From positions 558,001 to 622,000 of the forward strand of contig CAWDZQ010000003.1 of assembly GCA_963807065.1 (NCBI GenBank): a DNA stretch of 64,000 nucleotides, written 5' to 3'. How positions within the stretch are numbered: the stretch's first letter is position 1; each line of letters starts with the position of its first letter. A model generated the notes under the pieces. That model saw nothing but the letters and a program-made list of their open reading frames with translations, was not told where the DNA came from and did not search any database. Of this stretch, positions 22,589 to 31,943 are shown in pieces. The position numbers and the translations under genes were made by a program. The DNA is from CAWAND01 sp963807065 (lineage in GTDB: Bacteria; Chloroflexota; Anaerolineae; Anaerolineales; E44-bin32).

Positions 22589-22820
22589 TCTGGAGATCTA
22601 AGGATAACCCATCGCGCCACGCCCCTCAATCGGAACGCAGGCGTCCGGGGCAAATCCTGCTAGAATGCGTTGTGCCCTTCAATCTGGGGCGAATGGCGAT
22701 GCTAGATAGGAGCACGGATGGCGCCAATCGGTGGTTAGGTCAGTCGAACGATGATGGCGAGAACAATTCCGCCAACGGTCAGCGCCCTGTGAACCTCCCC
22801 CACGAACACGACAGCCGCGG

Positions 22821-24069
22821 ATGAGGCAGCCCAGGCAGATCGGTCCCCTCTGCTGGCTGGCGACGGCCCTGGTCCTCTCCGCCTGCCTCAGCAACCCACC
22901 TCCCGCACCGACCGCGGCCCTGCTTCGCCGGACCGCGCCCGCACTGGGCCCCACATCGACAGGCGCTCTCGGCAGCTCACCTGCCCGGCCGCTGACGACT
23001 CCCACGCCGAGCCTCGCCCCCGTGCCCACCCCGTCGGATCGGGACTGGCAACGCGGCCCGTCGTCCGCCCCAGTAACCCTATTAGCCTATATGGACTTTC
23101 AATGCGCCCCGTGCAATGCCGCCGCGTTGGCCATGGATCATGTCTTTGTGCGCCATCCTGGCCAGGTTCTTCAAATCTACCGGCCCTTTCCCCTTTCAAA
23201 CGTCGAAGACAAGGCCAATCTGGCTGCCGAAATCGCCGAAGCCGCCGGGCGCCAGGGGTCATTCTGGCCGATGCACGACCTCCTGGTTGAACGTTTCTCC
23301 GAGTGGCGAACCCTTGAGCCGGACGCCTTCTTGATTTGGGCGGAACAGGCAGCCGAATCTTTGGGCTTGAACCCAGTTTCCCTGGGTAAGACCCTCGACG
23401 ACCCCACCCTCGCCGCTGGGATTGCAGAACGCTATGCCGAGTCCCAGGCGAGCGGAATCCCTGGTGCGCCTTTCGTGTTGCTCAACGGACGTCCCTTCCT
23501 CTTGGTAAGCGACGAGGCCCAGCTCGAGGCAGCTGTTAGGCTGGGAATCCTCTCCACTCAACAGACCGGAGAGTATCCCCAAATGGACCTTCAACCGGGT
23601 CGGGATTATCTGGCGAGGCTTGAGACTAACCTGGGCGAGATCCAGATGCAGCTCTACGCAGACACGGCGCCTTTGGCGGTCAACAGTTTTGTCCATCTGG
23701 CCCAGCAGGGCTGGTATGTTGACGCCGGCGCGTACCAGGTCGTTCCCGGCCAATGGGTTGCCCTGGGAGACCCCAGCTGGACGGGGGTGGGAGATGCCGG
23801 CTACCATTATCCTCTGGAAACTGTTAGCACGCGCTCATTTGATCGAGTTCGGGATGGTGGGCGTGATACCGACCGGTCCTGAAGTCAATGGGGCGCGTTT
23901 CTTCGTGGGTCTTGTCCCCCTACCGGAGTATGATGAGACGCACACTGTCATGGGCAGGATCACCCAGGGCCTAGATATTCTGGCGAGCCTCTCCGGGAGA
24001 AACCCTCTGGACGACCTTCTGAGCGAACCTGAATTAACCATACGGTCTGTCGAGATTGAGGTTCGATGA
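22821..24069 (+). CDS. Lipoprotein with DsbA-like and cyclophilin domains (frameshifted)
   Basis: A signal peptide ends in LSAC (Cys22), then a Pro/Thr linker, then a DsbA-like thioredoxin domain (about 80-250) with CAPC in YMDFQCAPCNA and cis-Pro at GIPGAPF. A cyclophilin-type peptidyl-prolyl isomerase domain follows (ETNLGEIQMQLYADTAPLAVNSF...). The cyclophilin end continues in another frame (FGMVGVIPTG...GARFFVGL...THTVMGRI); removing one G near 23846 restores about 415 residues. It probably helps exported proteins fold on the outer face of the membrane. The stop overlaps the next start (ATGA). An extended -10 (TGCTAGAAT, 22658-22666) lies upstream. Confidence 0.8.
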
Positions 24070-25298
24070 CCGCCCAAGCACGCCCCTCCTGGCAGACCGC
24101 TGCCGTCACGATCTACGCCGTCCTGGGGTTTTCGCTCAGCACCATCCTGGCGTTGGTCTTCGGCATCCTGGCGATCGCCGATTATCTGAAGGGCGACCCA
24201 CAGGCCGGCTTCTTCGGCCTGTGGACCAGCCTGGCCCTAACCGTGGTTGGTGTGGCGGGGCTGCCCGCCGTTGTCTTGGGGATAAGCATCATTTGGTTCA
24301 AACGGGAAGATGGGATTAGGACGCCGAACCGGCTGTGGATCGCGGCCTTCGCCATCTACCCGCTTGGTTTGGCGCTCGGATATCTGATCTTCGAAAGGCA
24401 GGTGGGCCCGCCTCTCCTGGGCACGTTCGCCCAGGTCATGGCACTTGGCGGACCGATTCTCGCCATGGCTGCGTTGATTCAACTGTCGGGACGCGCCATG
24501 TCAGCCGTGCGCGCCTGGGGCCATTTCTTGTTTGGCCTGTGGTTAATTCCCGCGCTTGCCTTCGTGGTCGAGCTGATCCTGTTGGTGGCGGGGCTCTTTG
24601 TTCTTGTAGGCGGGCTCGTGCTGAGCCCGGGCGGCCAGCAGCTGCTCCAGCAGCTTCAGGGTCCACCAGGACGCCTGTTCAGCCAACCTCCCCCCGAGGT
24701 CATCACACAAGCCGTGGCCCAACCTTGGGTGATCGCACTCGGGGTCCTGTTCGTCTCGCTCTTAATCCCCATGGTTGAAGAGGGGCTCAAATCGATCGCC
24801 GTATGGCCCGTCCTAGCGCGTTCTCCCAGCCCGTCGCAAGCCTTCATTGGCGGGGCATTGGGGGGCTTGGGATTTGCACTGGTAGAAGGCATGTTTCTCA
24901 CCCAGCCCGATTTGACCTGGTTCTCGACCGCCTTCATCAGGGGTGGGGCTTCAATGATGCATGCCCTGGCCGCAGGCATCACCGCCTGGGGCCTCGCCGA
25001 GGCCGTCGTGAGACGCCGGTTCTTCCGGCTGCCGCTGGCGTACGGAACCGCCATTGGCCTGCACGGCTTGTGGAATCTAAGCGCCGTGGGCCTGGGCGTG
25101 GCCCAGCTCGGCAGTGACATCGGCTTGTCGTCGATCACCCCACCTCTGGAAAACCTCTTGAATGTCGCAGGGGCAATCATGCTCGGCCTCCTTAGTCTGC
25201 TCGCCTTCGGCGGCCTGCCGCTCATCGCGAGGCGCCTGGCTCGCAGCTCCTCGTCCGGAGGCAAGGATGACGGACTGGCGCCAGTCTCGACCGATTGA
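24066..25298 (+). CDS. PrsW-family glutamic intramembrane protease
   Basis: The 410-residue protein has about nine membrane helices and the four family motifs: MVEEGLKS near residue 236, GFALVEGMF near 273, MMHALAAG near 298 and HGLWN near 332. The two Glu and two His are the proposed catalytic residues. Firmicutes PrsW starts cleavage of an anti-sigma factor; the substrate here is unknown. Its ATG overlaps the stop of the folding lipoprotein, so the two are coupled. Confidence 0.88.
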   Translation: MTAQARPSWQTAAVTIYAVLGFSLSTILALVFGILAIADYLKGDPQAGFFGLWTSLALTVVGVAGLPAVVLGISIIWFKREDGIRTPNRLWIAAFAIYPLGLALGYLIFERQVGPPLLGTFAQVMALGGPILAMAALIQLSGRAMSAVRAWGHFLFGLWLIPALAFVVELILLVAGLFVLVGGLVLSPGGQQLLQQLQGPPGRLFSQPPPEVITQAVAQPWVIALGVLFVSLLIPMVEEGLKSIAVWPVLARSPSPSQAFIGGALGGLGFALVEGMFLTQPDLTWFSTAFIRGGASMMHALAAGITAWGLAEAVVRRRFFRLPLAYGTAIGLHGLWNLSAVGLGVAQLGSDIGLSSITPPLENLLNVAGAIMLGLLSLLAFGGLPLIARRLARSSSSGGKDDGLAPVSTD

Positions 25299-25369
25299 CG
25301 GCGGGGGCGATTGGGCGAACACTTTGACCAGCCAGGGTGCACGATCAGAGCAGTCCATCTATGGTCATC

Positions 25370-25398
25370 TTGACGTGGATTCGGCGGTATGCTACATT
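25370..25398 (+). promoter_or_regulatory. Promoter of the Roadblock/V4R pair
   Basis: TTGACG (25370-25375), a 17-nt spacer and TACATT (25393-25398) form a good housekeeping-type promoter, with transcription expected to start near 25405. Confidence 0.65.
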
Positions 25399-25450
25399 AC
25401 CGCCGCTCGCTAAAGCACCGACTCTGCTGGCTCACCAACTGGAGCGCGAC

Positions 25451-25822
25451 TTGACCAAATCACGAACCGAGCTGATGGTGGAGCGTCTCCGCGACCTCCA
25501 GGCTTCTTCACCGGATGTCGAAGCGTCGGCAGTCGTAAGCGTCGACGGATTGACCATGGCCTCGGCCTTGCCCGGCGACGTCGAAGAGGACCGGGTGTCG
25601 GCCATGTCGGCCGCCATGCTTTCATTGGGCGAACGCATCGCCGGCGAGCTCGGACGGGGTGGTTTGGAGCAGGTGTACATCAAGGGGGAATCGGGGTATG
25701 TCATTCTGACGTCGGTCGGCAACGAAGCCGTCCTGACCGTCCTGGCCCGCGAGCAGGCCAAGCTCGGCCTTCTGTTCCTCGACATGCGACGCGCCGCCGA
25801 GGACCTGGAGAAACAGCTCTGA
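25451..25822 (+). CDS. Roadblock/LC7 domain protein
   Basis: TTG 25451 is chosen because GGAG lies 6 nt before it and the promoter start site lies upstream; the open frame extends back to 25337, but that part would cover the promoter. The 123-residue product is a single Roadblock/LC7 domain (SVDGLTMASALP, AAMLSLGERIAGELGRG, YVILTSVGNEAVLTVLA). Such proteins, like MglB, act on small Ras-like GTPases. No GTPase gene is in the window. The next gene is a V4R protein, a pairing suggesting a small signalling module. Confidence 0.8.
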   Translation: MTKSRTELMVERLRDLQASSPDVEASAVVSVDGLTMASALPGDVEEDRVSAMSAAMLSLGERIAGELGRGGLEQVYIKGESGYVILTSVGNEAVLTVLAREQAKLGLLFLDMRRAAEDLEKQL

Positions 25823-25831
25823 TCAGGTCGG

Positions 25832-26472
25832 ATGACCCCAGAGTTCTCTCAGCATCGGCCAGCGGGTACTTCTACCCGAATAAGGTCGTTCGCGATTTTC
25901 TTATGGCCATGGAAGATGTGATGGGCCATAACGGGGTAAGCGCGGTGCTCAACCTCGCCGGCCTGCATGATTGGGTCGGCAGCTACCCAGCCGACGACCT
26001 CGAGCGGTCGGTAGATTTCAGCGCTTTTTCTGCCATCAACGCCACCCTGTTGATCATGTATGGCCCGCGGGGGGGCCGAGGACTTGCTCGCCGCTCGGCC
26101 TGGGTAAGCATTGCTGGTCTGCTGAACGAGTTGGAGGCGTTTTCCGGATTGGCTGAGTTCGCCGAGAGCCAACCTGGCGTCGAGACGGCCCTGGAGAAGG
26201 GGCTGCCGATGGTCGCCGCTGCCCTGGATGCGATGAGCGATCAGAAGACAAACGTGCAGTCCGAGAGCGACCACTTCACCGTGGTCGTCGAGCGGTGCCC
26301 AGTCTGCTGGGGCCAGAAAGCGTCCGAGGCAAGCTGCCACGCGATGGCCGGGTGGCTGGAAGAATGCCTCCGATGGCTCACCGGTGGCAGGACATTTGAG
26401 ATCGTCGAGACGCATTGTCGCGCGATGGGGGACAATGCCTGCCAATTCCGTATCAGCAGACAACCCCTGTAG
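25832..26472 (+). CDS. V4R (4-vinyl reductase) domain protein (frameshifted)
   Basis: The start ATG 25832, 9 nt after the Roadblock stop, gives MTPEFSQHRPAG; the conserved continuation YFYPNKVVRDFLMAMED is in another frame, and one missing G in the GGG at 25864-25866 would join them (about 213 residues). The C-terminal V4R domain has CPVCWG, a second Cys-His pair and THCRAMGDNACQFRI. V4R domains bind small hydrophobic ligands and occur in sensors and bacteriochlorophyll/methanogen proteins. Here it probably senses a small molecule for the Roadblock partner; this is inference. Confidence 0.75.
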
Positions 26473-26548
26473 GCTTCCGTGACCCGCTGGCTGCGCCAAC
26501 CCGACCGATGCCTGGTCGAACTGCGCCGCCCCCCCGCCTTGACCTGAT

Positions 26549-27292
26549 ATGTCCACCCTCACCATCGTGATGCCCACCTACAACGAATCCGAAAACTTGC
26601 CTGCCTTGGCCGCCCAACTCTGGGCGCTGCCCATCGACGGGCTAAAGCTGCTCGTGGTGGACGACGCTTCACCGGACGGCACGGGAGCCGTCGCAGATTC
26701 CCTGTGCGCTCAGCACCCAGATCGAATGTCCGTCATCCACCGAGAAAGGAAACTGGGACTGGGGAGCGCATATATGGAGGGATTTAAGGTCGCCCTAGCC
26801 GACGGCGCAACGGCGATTGCCCAGATGGACGCCGATTTTTCGCATTCGCCCGAATACTTGCCCGGGTTCCTTGAAGTGCTGGCCGATGCCGACGTGGTGC
26901 TGGGTTCGCGCTACGTGGCCGGAGGTCGGTTGGACGAACGCTGGGGGATCGGACGCGTCCTCCTCTCCTGGTTTGGCAACGGATATGCCAGGACTATCCT
27001 TGGGCTGCCCATCCACGACACCACGGGAGGCTTCCGCGTCTGGCGCAGCCAAACCCTGCGCGAGATGCCGTTGGAGAGTGTGCGCTCGAATGGGTACGTC
27101 TTTCAGGTGGAGTTGGCCTACCTGGCTTACAAGTTGGGTTACAGGCTGGTGGAGAGACCCATCTACTTCGAGGACCGGCGCATCGGCCAATCCAAGATGT
27201 CCTTTCGCATTCAGGTTGAAGCCGCATTCCGCGTCTGGCAGCTTCTATTCAAGTACGGCTCCATGAGGCCCGATCAGCGCCAAGACAACTGA
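26549..27292 (+). CDS. GT2 polyprenyl-phosphate mannose synthase-like glycosyltransferase
   Basis: The 247-residue soluble GT2 enzyme resembles DPM1: VMPTYNESENLP, VVDDASPDGTGAVAD, LGLGSAYMEGF, QMDADFSHSPEYLP and TTGGFRVWR. It uses an NDP-sugar to make a polyprenyl-phosphate sugar, typically mannose, for glycans outside the membrane. The membrane tail found in some homologues is absent. It converges on rsmA with a 24-nt gap. Confidence 0.85.
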   Translation: MSTLTIVMPTYNESENLPALAAQLWALPIDGLKLLVVDDASPDGTGAVADSLCAQHPDRMSVIHRERKLGLGSAYMEGFKVALADGATAIAQMDADFSHSPEYLPGFLEVLADADVVLGSRYVAGGRLDERWGIGRVLLSWFGNGYARTILGLPIHDTTGGFRVWRSQTLREMPLESVRSNGYVFQVELAYLAYKLGYRLVERPIYFEDRRIGQSKMSFRIQVEAAFRVWQLLFKYGSMRPDQRQDN

Positions 27293-27316
27293 CCAAGACA
27301 ATTTGGCCGGCCGGGC

Positions 27317-28195
27317 TCAACCCTCTCGACCCGCAGATATCCCATTCCCTACCGCGTCCGCCAGACGCTCCCACTCTTCCAGGCTGAGGCTTTGTGCGCG
27401 TCTCTTCGGCTCAATGCCGGCTCGCTCGAGCCATCCGACGGCCACGCCCGAAGGCAGCGACAAGCCGATAGCAAGGGCATTCTTCATTTGTTTCCGTCGC
27501 TGACCAAAGCCTGCCCGCGCCAGCGTGAAGATGCGCTCGACTTGCTTAGCGGGCCGTCGCCCCACCGCCCTCATGTCTATGCGAATGACCGCGGAGTCCA
27601 CGTCTGGAGCGGGCCAAAACTGGCCCCGCCCCACCTGGAGCACAATCCGGGGTTCCCCGTAGAGCTGGACACTCAGGGCGAGCAGGCTCATTTCTCCAGG
27701 GCCACTTGTAATCCTTCGAGCGACCTCATCCTGAATGGTCAGAACCACCGTTCGGGCTGGTTGGCGGGCCTCCATCAGCTTTCTGATCACAGCCGATGTG
27801 ATGTTGTAGGGAATATTGCCCACCACGGCGTATTGCTGTCCACCGATCTGCGCCTCCAGATCCAATGCGAGCACATCGCCAGCCACCACGCGCACGTTTT
27901 CATGTGCCTGCACGGCATCCGCCAGGGCCGCCTGGAGTCGAGTGTCGAATTCCACGGCGATCACACTCCCCGCGCCCTGCGCCAGAGCGCAGGTTAACGA
28001 ACCCACGCCGGCCCCGATCTCAAGCACGGTCTCGTGTGGCGTCAATCCGGCAGCCGCCACGATCTTGCGCAGGGTGGTTGGTTCAAACAGAAAGTTTTGG
28101 CCCAGCCGCTTGTCCGGGCGGACGCCGTGGCGCCGGACCAGGGCGCGCCATTCGGCTGCCGATCTGAGTTCAGCCCCGGTCAAGGGAAGATCCAT
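27317..28195 (-). CDS. rsmA: 16S rRNA dimethyladenosine transferase RsmA (KsgA)
   Basis: The 292-residue SAM-dependent enzyme dimethylates two adjacent adenines near the 3' end of 16S rRNA. Seen are LGQNFLFEP, the SAM motif EIGAGVGSLT, and NIPYNI. The start at ATG 28195 overlaps the end of the upstream gene by 16 nt; a longer frame to 28255 would run further into that gene. Close coupling with the wall protein upstream is notable but this pair (DUF348/3D protein with ksgA) is familiar from Gram-positive genomes (yabE-ksgA). Confidence 0.92.
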   Translation of the reverse strand: MDLPLTGAELRSAAEWRALVRRHGVRPDKRLGQNFLFEPTTLRKIVAAAGLTPHETVLEIGAGVGSLTCALAQGAGSVIAVEFDTRLQAALADAVQAHENVRVVAGDVLALDLEAQIGGQQYAVVGNIPYNITSAVIRKLMEARQPARTVVLTIQDEVARRITSGPGEMSLLALSVQLYGEPRIVLQVGRGQFWPAPDVDSAVIRIDMRAVGRRPAKQVERIFTLARAGFGQRRKQMKNALAIGLSLPSGVAVGWLERAGIEPKRRAQSLSLEEWERLADAVGNGISAGREG

Positions 28196-29592
28196 ACGAT
28201 GCTGCCTTCGGGTGGGGCGGGCGTCAGGAAGTAGACCGTCACGTATTGGTGCCACGCGACGTAGTTGTCATCGTCGTAGCCGAGGTCGATCCAACGTCCC
28301 TTCACACCGCCGCCGGTGTCAGCCGCCAGGGCAAAGCCATAGCCTGGGACGTACATTCGCGTTCCAAACGGGATGTAGCGGCGATCGATGGCCACCAAGC
28401 CTTTGGTCAACGGCTGTCCGGACGCCGTGATGCCGAAGTTGGGGGCGTCCGGCGAAACTCCTGCCCTGGATGCCGAATAGGAGGTAGCCCACATCTTCAC
28501 GGCCCGCCAGTACTCGATCCTGCCATCGTCAGTTGAGACTGTTCGGATGACGATGTTGGTACCATAGCCCACGGTTCTTGGGTCGGGGGCCTTGGCGAGC
28601 CACGAGCCCTCCTCGATGCGGCTCGTTTCTTCTCCATTCTCAAAACGCACCCGGACCTGGTGGGCTTGTACACCATAGGACCCAGCCTTGATCAGCTGCT
28701 GCTGATCAATCTCCACATCGCTCAGCGGTTGATACTGGGTTTCAAATGGAACCGGGGTCAACTCGACCTTCACTTGCTCGGACACACGCACAACGCTGAT
28801 CTTTGCGTTGGATGGCAGAATCTGGTCGAAAGCAGGCCGGGAGAAATCTAAACCCACCAAAGAGACACCGGCCTGGTCCAGCGCCTCCCCTACAGTGTCC
28901 GCTGAAGTACGCGCATGGATCGTCTTGCCATCCACGGCAATCTCAAGCTCGTGCGAGGGGTGAAAAGCCACCGTCATCGGCCCGGCAATCGGTGTTGACG
29001 GGCTCGGCGAAATCAAGTCAGCCTGGTAGGTTTTGATGCCGGCGTCCTCGAGCGCGCCACCTACGGTGCTGGCCGAGGTTCGCAAGTGGATATCTCCGGC
29101 CGCGGTGTTGATGGTCAGATTGACCCCAGGGGACCACTCGAGCCGCGTCGGCGGAGCTGCCAGCGCGGCTTTGGGATCGCCAACCGGAAGCCCGTCTGCC
29201 AGGATGCGGTCGCCCGGATACACCCGAATCCCGGCCATTGCCAAGATGTTCTCGGGGATCCGGGATGTGGCCCGCAGCGTTTGCCATCGGCCCTTGAAGG
29301 ACACCTGAACGGGATATGCGCGTCGCACTTCGATCGTCATGCCCGGCCGCAAAGCCGTGGCAGGGTCCGGTATGACGACGTCGCCTTCGCCGACGGACAC
29401 GCCGACATCTTGAAGGGCCCCTGCCACATTGATGGCATGGGTAACATGCTGCGAGTCTTGGCCGCCGATCTTGACCGAGAAACTACGCTGGGTGGCGAGG
29501 TAAATGAAGGTCAACCCGGCCAGGCCCGCCGCCGCCGCTGCCCGCGGCACCCAGGGGCTTGAAAGCCGCTCTTTGAGGGTGGGTGAAGCCAT
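28180..29592 (-). CDS. DUF348/G5/3D-domain cell-wall protein (YabE-like)
   Basis: The 470-residue protein has an N-terminal membrane helix, three DUF348 ubiquitin-like repeats (about 30-260), a G5 domain (about 265-340) and a C-terminal 3D domain with FGITASGQPLTKG, IPFGTRMYVPGYG and ADTGGGVKGRWIDL, whose three Asp form the active site of MltA/3D muralytic enzymes. It is probably an Rpf/YabE-like peptidoglycan hydrolase. A TATACT box ends 10 nt before ATG 29592, with no ribosome site, so the message may be leaderless. Confidence 0.9.
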   Translation of the reverse strand: MASPTLKERLSSPWVPRAAAAAGLAGLTFIYLATQRSFSVKIGGQDSQHVTHAINVAGALQDVGVSVGEGDVVIPDPATALRPGMTIEVRRAYPVQVSFKGRWQTLRATSRIPENILAMAGIRVYPGDRILADGLPVGDPKAALAAPPTRLEWSPGVNLTINTAAGDIHLRTSASTVGGALEDAGIKTYQADLISPSPSTPIAGPMTVAFHPSHELEIAVDGKTIHARTSADTVGEALDQAGVSLVGLDFSRPAFDQILPSNAKISVVRVSEQVKVELTPVPFETQYQPLSDVEIDQQQLIKAGSYGVQAHQVRVRFENGEETSRIEEGSWLAKAPDPRTVGYGTNIVIRTVSTDDGRIEYWRAVKMWATSYSASRAGVSPDAPNFGITASGQPLTKGLVAIDRRYIPFGTRMYVPGYGFALAADTGGGVKGRWIDLGYDDDNYVAWHQYVTVYFLTPAPPEGSIVWIFP

Positions 29593-29602
29593 ATTGCGCG
29601 GG

Positions 29603-29608
29603 AGTATA
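29603..29608 (-). promoter_or_regulatory. -10 box for the 3D-domain gene
   Basis: TATACT on the minus strand, with a TG extension, ends 10 nt before the ATG. Confidence 0.45.
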
Positions 29609-29700
29609 CCAGACAGGGGTCAGCGCACTGTTGGTCCGATAAACGGGTGAAAGGATGCGGCGAATAGCAGGGAAGTCTGGCGATCATGCCAGCAAATCAT

Positions 29701-29811
29701 GCCGGTCCGGGCCGGCACCCGGCGGCGCCCGGAGACAGCCCCTTACCGCTGCTTCCTTTCGGACCTGACGGGGTTCGGAGCGCTCCGCCGCGCCGGACCG
29801 GCCCGGACGGC
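29701..29811 (-). ncRNA. ffs: Small bacterial SRP RNA (4.5S type)
   Basis: The minus strand forms one long hairpin: the ends pair over about 14 bp (GCCG-TCCGGGCCGG with CCGGCCCGGACCGGC). The tip carries the conserved domain IV with GTCAGGTCCGGAAGG and AGCAGCGGTAAG. This is the small, Alu-less form. It binds Ffh and targets nascent membrane proteins to the translocon. It lies next to tRNA-Ser, a common pairing. Confidence 0.93.
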
Positions 29812-29892
29812 GCACAGAGGATAACGCGCCACACTGGGGGTGTCAACGCAGTCCCCGACACAAATCGACACCGCGCCGGCGGTGTCTTCAGG

Positions 29893-29979
29893 CGGAGAGG
29901 GTGGGATTCGAACCCACGGAGCCTTGCGGCTCACGCGCTCTCCAGGCGCGCGCGTTAGGCCAGACTACGCTACCTCTCC
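29893..29979 (-). tRNA. tRNA-Ser (anticodon GGA)
   Basis: The minus strand has a 7-bp acceptor GGAGAGG/CCTCTCC, the anticodon loop CTGGAGA with GGA, a class II variable arm (GAGCCGCAAGGCTC) and the T arm GTGGGTTCGAATCCCAC. Discriminator G; the terminal CCA is not encoded. Confidence 0.95.
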
Positions 29980-30018
29980 GGGATGTGCCGACCAGCTGCG
30001 GTCAGCGGCGTGATTATA

Positions 30019-31194
30019 TCATGGGCTCTCGGTGCCGCCCGGCAGGCGGAGGAGCCACAGATTCCCATCGGTTCCGGACTGGTAGACGAGCCAACGCCCA
30101 TCCGGGGAGACGTCCCAGGTGTTGTCGGAGATGGCCGGGATGGCACCGTCGGCCAGGGTCAATTCGGCAATCCGGCCGTCTCGGGCGTCGACCTGAACCA
30201 GGCGTATCGGAGTACGCCCGTTCTCGAGAGGAATGACCAACAGTTGCCCCTCGCGCCTCCAACGATAGGCGCCGAATTGGGGCAGCTTGAACGCTTGTCC
30301 TCCCGTGGTTGACACCAGCCACAGGCCATCCAGCGACTGATCGCCGGAAAAGGCCACGGTCAGCGCCACCCATCCGCCGCCGGGCGACACCAAGGAACCC
30401 CGGATCCCCTCGGCTTGGATGAGCATTTCGACGTGATCGCCGTCGATTGACGACCGCCAGAGTCCCACCGGCCCATCGATCTCCCGCCTGCCAGTGAAAA
30501 GCAAGGCGCTCTCGGACGGACCCCAGCCGATGAACCCGCCGCCAAAGCCCCCCAAGGGCGAAGTGATATCTCGAGAGTTGGGTGCTCCCAGCCAGAGGCT
30601 CCAGCGCCGGCGATCGAGATTGGCCACATTGCTGGATTGAACCTGCCAGGTCACCCAATCAGCGTCAGGAGAAAAGCGCACCATGCGGCCTTGAGAAGGC
30701 ACCATCCACCGATCCCCCGAGACACGGTCTACGATTGCGATGGCTCCACCGGCCTGGATCGCCATCCAGTTCATGTCCTGCGAGAAGGCTGCGGCGCCCG
30801 GCTCGACCAGAGCGGGAGGACTCCCCTCAAGGTCCACACGATAGATGCCCAGGGGGTCCCCCGGGGGGCGATCAAGGAAATAGACGCTGGCCGAGTCCGG
30901 ACCCCAGAACGGGCGCACACAACAGCCCCCGGTGGTCAGCTGGTGAGGAGCTGATGGAGGCGTGGCCGTCCGTACGGGGACGGTCGTGCCCTGCGCCTGC
31001 GTGGCGGCCGATGTGGGCTTGGCGGCAACCGGCGGGGCCACACTTGGGGTCTGCGGGCTGAAGGATGGCAGCGTATCATCCGGGGCGGTTTGTGAAAAAT
31101 CGCACGATCCAAGGCCCGTGGCAAGCAGCACAGCCAGGGTCATGGCGAAGAACCGCCGCTCAGCGCTCGGGAGGCCAGGCAGAGTCGTAGGCAT
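30019..31194 (-). CDS. Beta-propeller-like lipoprotein
   Basis: A signal peptide ends in a lipobox ATGLGSC, followed by a Pro/Thr/Ala-rich linker and a TolB/WD40-like beta-propeller made of repeats such as FSPDADWVTW, VSPGGGWVALTV and VSPDGRWLVYQSG. It is therefore surface-anchored; ligand unknown. The start at 31194 gives a normal signal peptide and overlaps the M23 gene; ATG 31143 is a shorter option. It is last of a minus-strand series GNAT-like, GH1, M23, propeller. Confidence 0.75.
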   Translation of the reverse strand: MPTTLPGLPSAERRFFAMTLAVLLATGLGSCDFSQTAPDDTLPSFSPQTPSVAPPVAAKPTSAATQAQGTTVPVRTATPPSAPHQLTTGGCCVRPFWGPDSASVYFLDRPPGDPLGIYRVDLEGSPPALVEPGAAAFSQDMNWMAIQAGGAIAIVDRVSGDRWMVPSQGRMVRFSPDADWVTWQVQSSNVANLDRRRWSLWLGAPNSRDITSPLGGFGGGFIGWGPSESALLFTGRREIDGPVGLWRSSIDGDHVEMLIQAEGIRGSLVSPGGGWVALTVAFSGDQSLDGLWLVSTTGGQAFKLPQFGAYRWRREGQLLVIPLENGRTPIRLVQVDARDGRIAELTLADGAIPAISDNTWDVSPDGRWLVYQSGTDGNLWLLRLPGGTESP

Positions 31195-31924
31195 TGAGAA
31201 GATGGCCCCCGAAGGTGACATCTGGTTGGTCATAAAGGCTCTGCCAGGTTTGGGGCGCCTCCAAGGTCTGCTCGAAGCTCAGCGGCGTTCCGCCGGCCAA
31301 AGCAATTCGGTTCCAATCAGCGTTGATTAAGGGGATGGGGTTATACGCATGCCGATGGCTCGGTGCGTCCCGGATTTCCAGGTGCAGATGCGGGCGCGAA
31401 GTGCAAGTGCCGTCCGGGTCGCCGGACAGGGCAACTTGCTGGCCGGCCTGCACCACCTGGCCGGGACGGAGAGTGGGCCGTTCCGACAGGTGGCCGTAGA
31501 AGGATGCGAATCCGTTGGGATGGTTGATCATTAGATTGTGCGGGCCGGCACCGTGGGCGGCGCTGTCGACCTCGACCACCGTGCCATCTCCGATCGCCTC
31601 GACAGGGGTCCCGCAGCGGGCGGCCAGATCGAGACCAAAGTGCAGGCCTTGTCCAGAAGCGTACATCGATGTCCTCTGACGGTAGGCAAACACGGTATTG
31701 CCGTAGGGCTGAATGAGGAGCCAGGAGGAAGGTCCCGGAGGGAGACCGAAGGGGAGTTGAAAGGGCGCGTCTTGCTGGCGGATCGCCGGCGGGTCTTCGC
31801 CCTGCCCGGCCGAGGGTGCCCGCCCGCCAAGAGCATCCGGGGACGATGCAAATGACCACAGCCCGATGCATGCCAGCAGGAGCCCTAAGTTCAGACGGCT
31901 TTGCCCGGGCCGGCGGTCAGACAT
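31160..31924 (-). CDS. M23 (LytM) peptidase
   Basis: The 254-residue protein has an N-terminal signal or anchor helix and an M23 domain with HFGLD, the G-x-V-x-x-V core, MINHPNGFASFYGHL and HLHLEIR, which provide the zinc ligands. M23 enzymes cut peptidoglycan cross-bridges. It lies 19 nt after the GH1 gene on the same strand. Confidence 0.88.
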   Translation of the reverse strand: MSDRRPGQSRLNLGLLLACIGLWSFASSPDALGGRAPSAGQGEDPPAIRQQDAPFQLPFGLPPGPSSWLLIQPYGNTVFAYRQRTSMYASGQGLHFGLDLAARCGTPVEAIGDGTVVEVDSAAHGAGPHNLMINHPNGFASFYGHLSERPTLRPGQVVQAGQQVALSGDPDGTCTSRPHLHLEIRDAPSHRHAYNPIPLINADWNRIALAGGTPLSFEQTLEAPQTWQSLYDQPDVTFGGHLLNAYDSAWPPER

Positions 31925-31943
31925 GTGCCATCATTCACCGGAC

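Noticed and set aside
22821..24069. Selenocysteine (UGA) readthrough as the reason for split genes
   Set aside because: A tRNA-Sec is present, but in every split gene the conserved continuation is in a different frame, so UGA recoding cannot join the parts.
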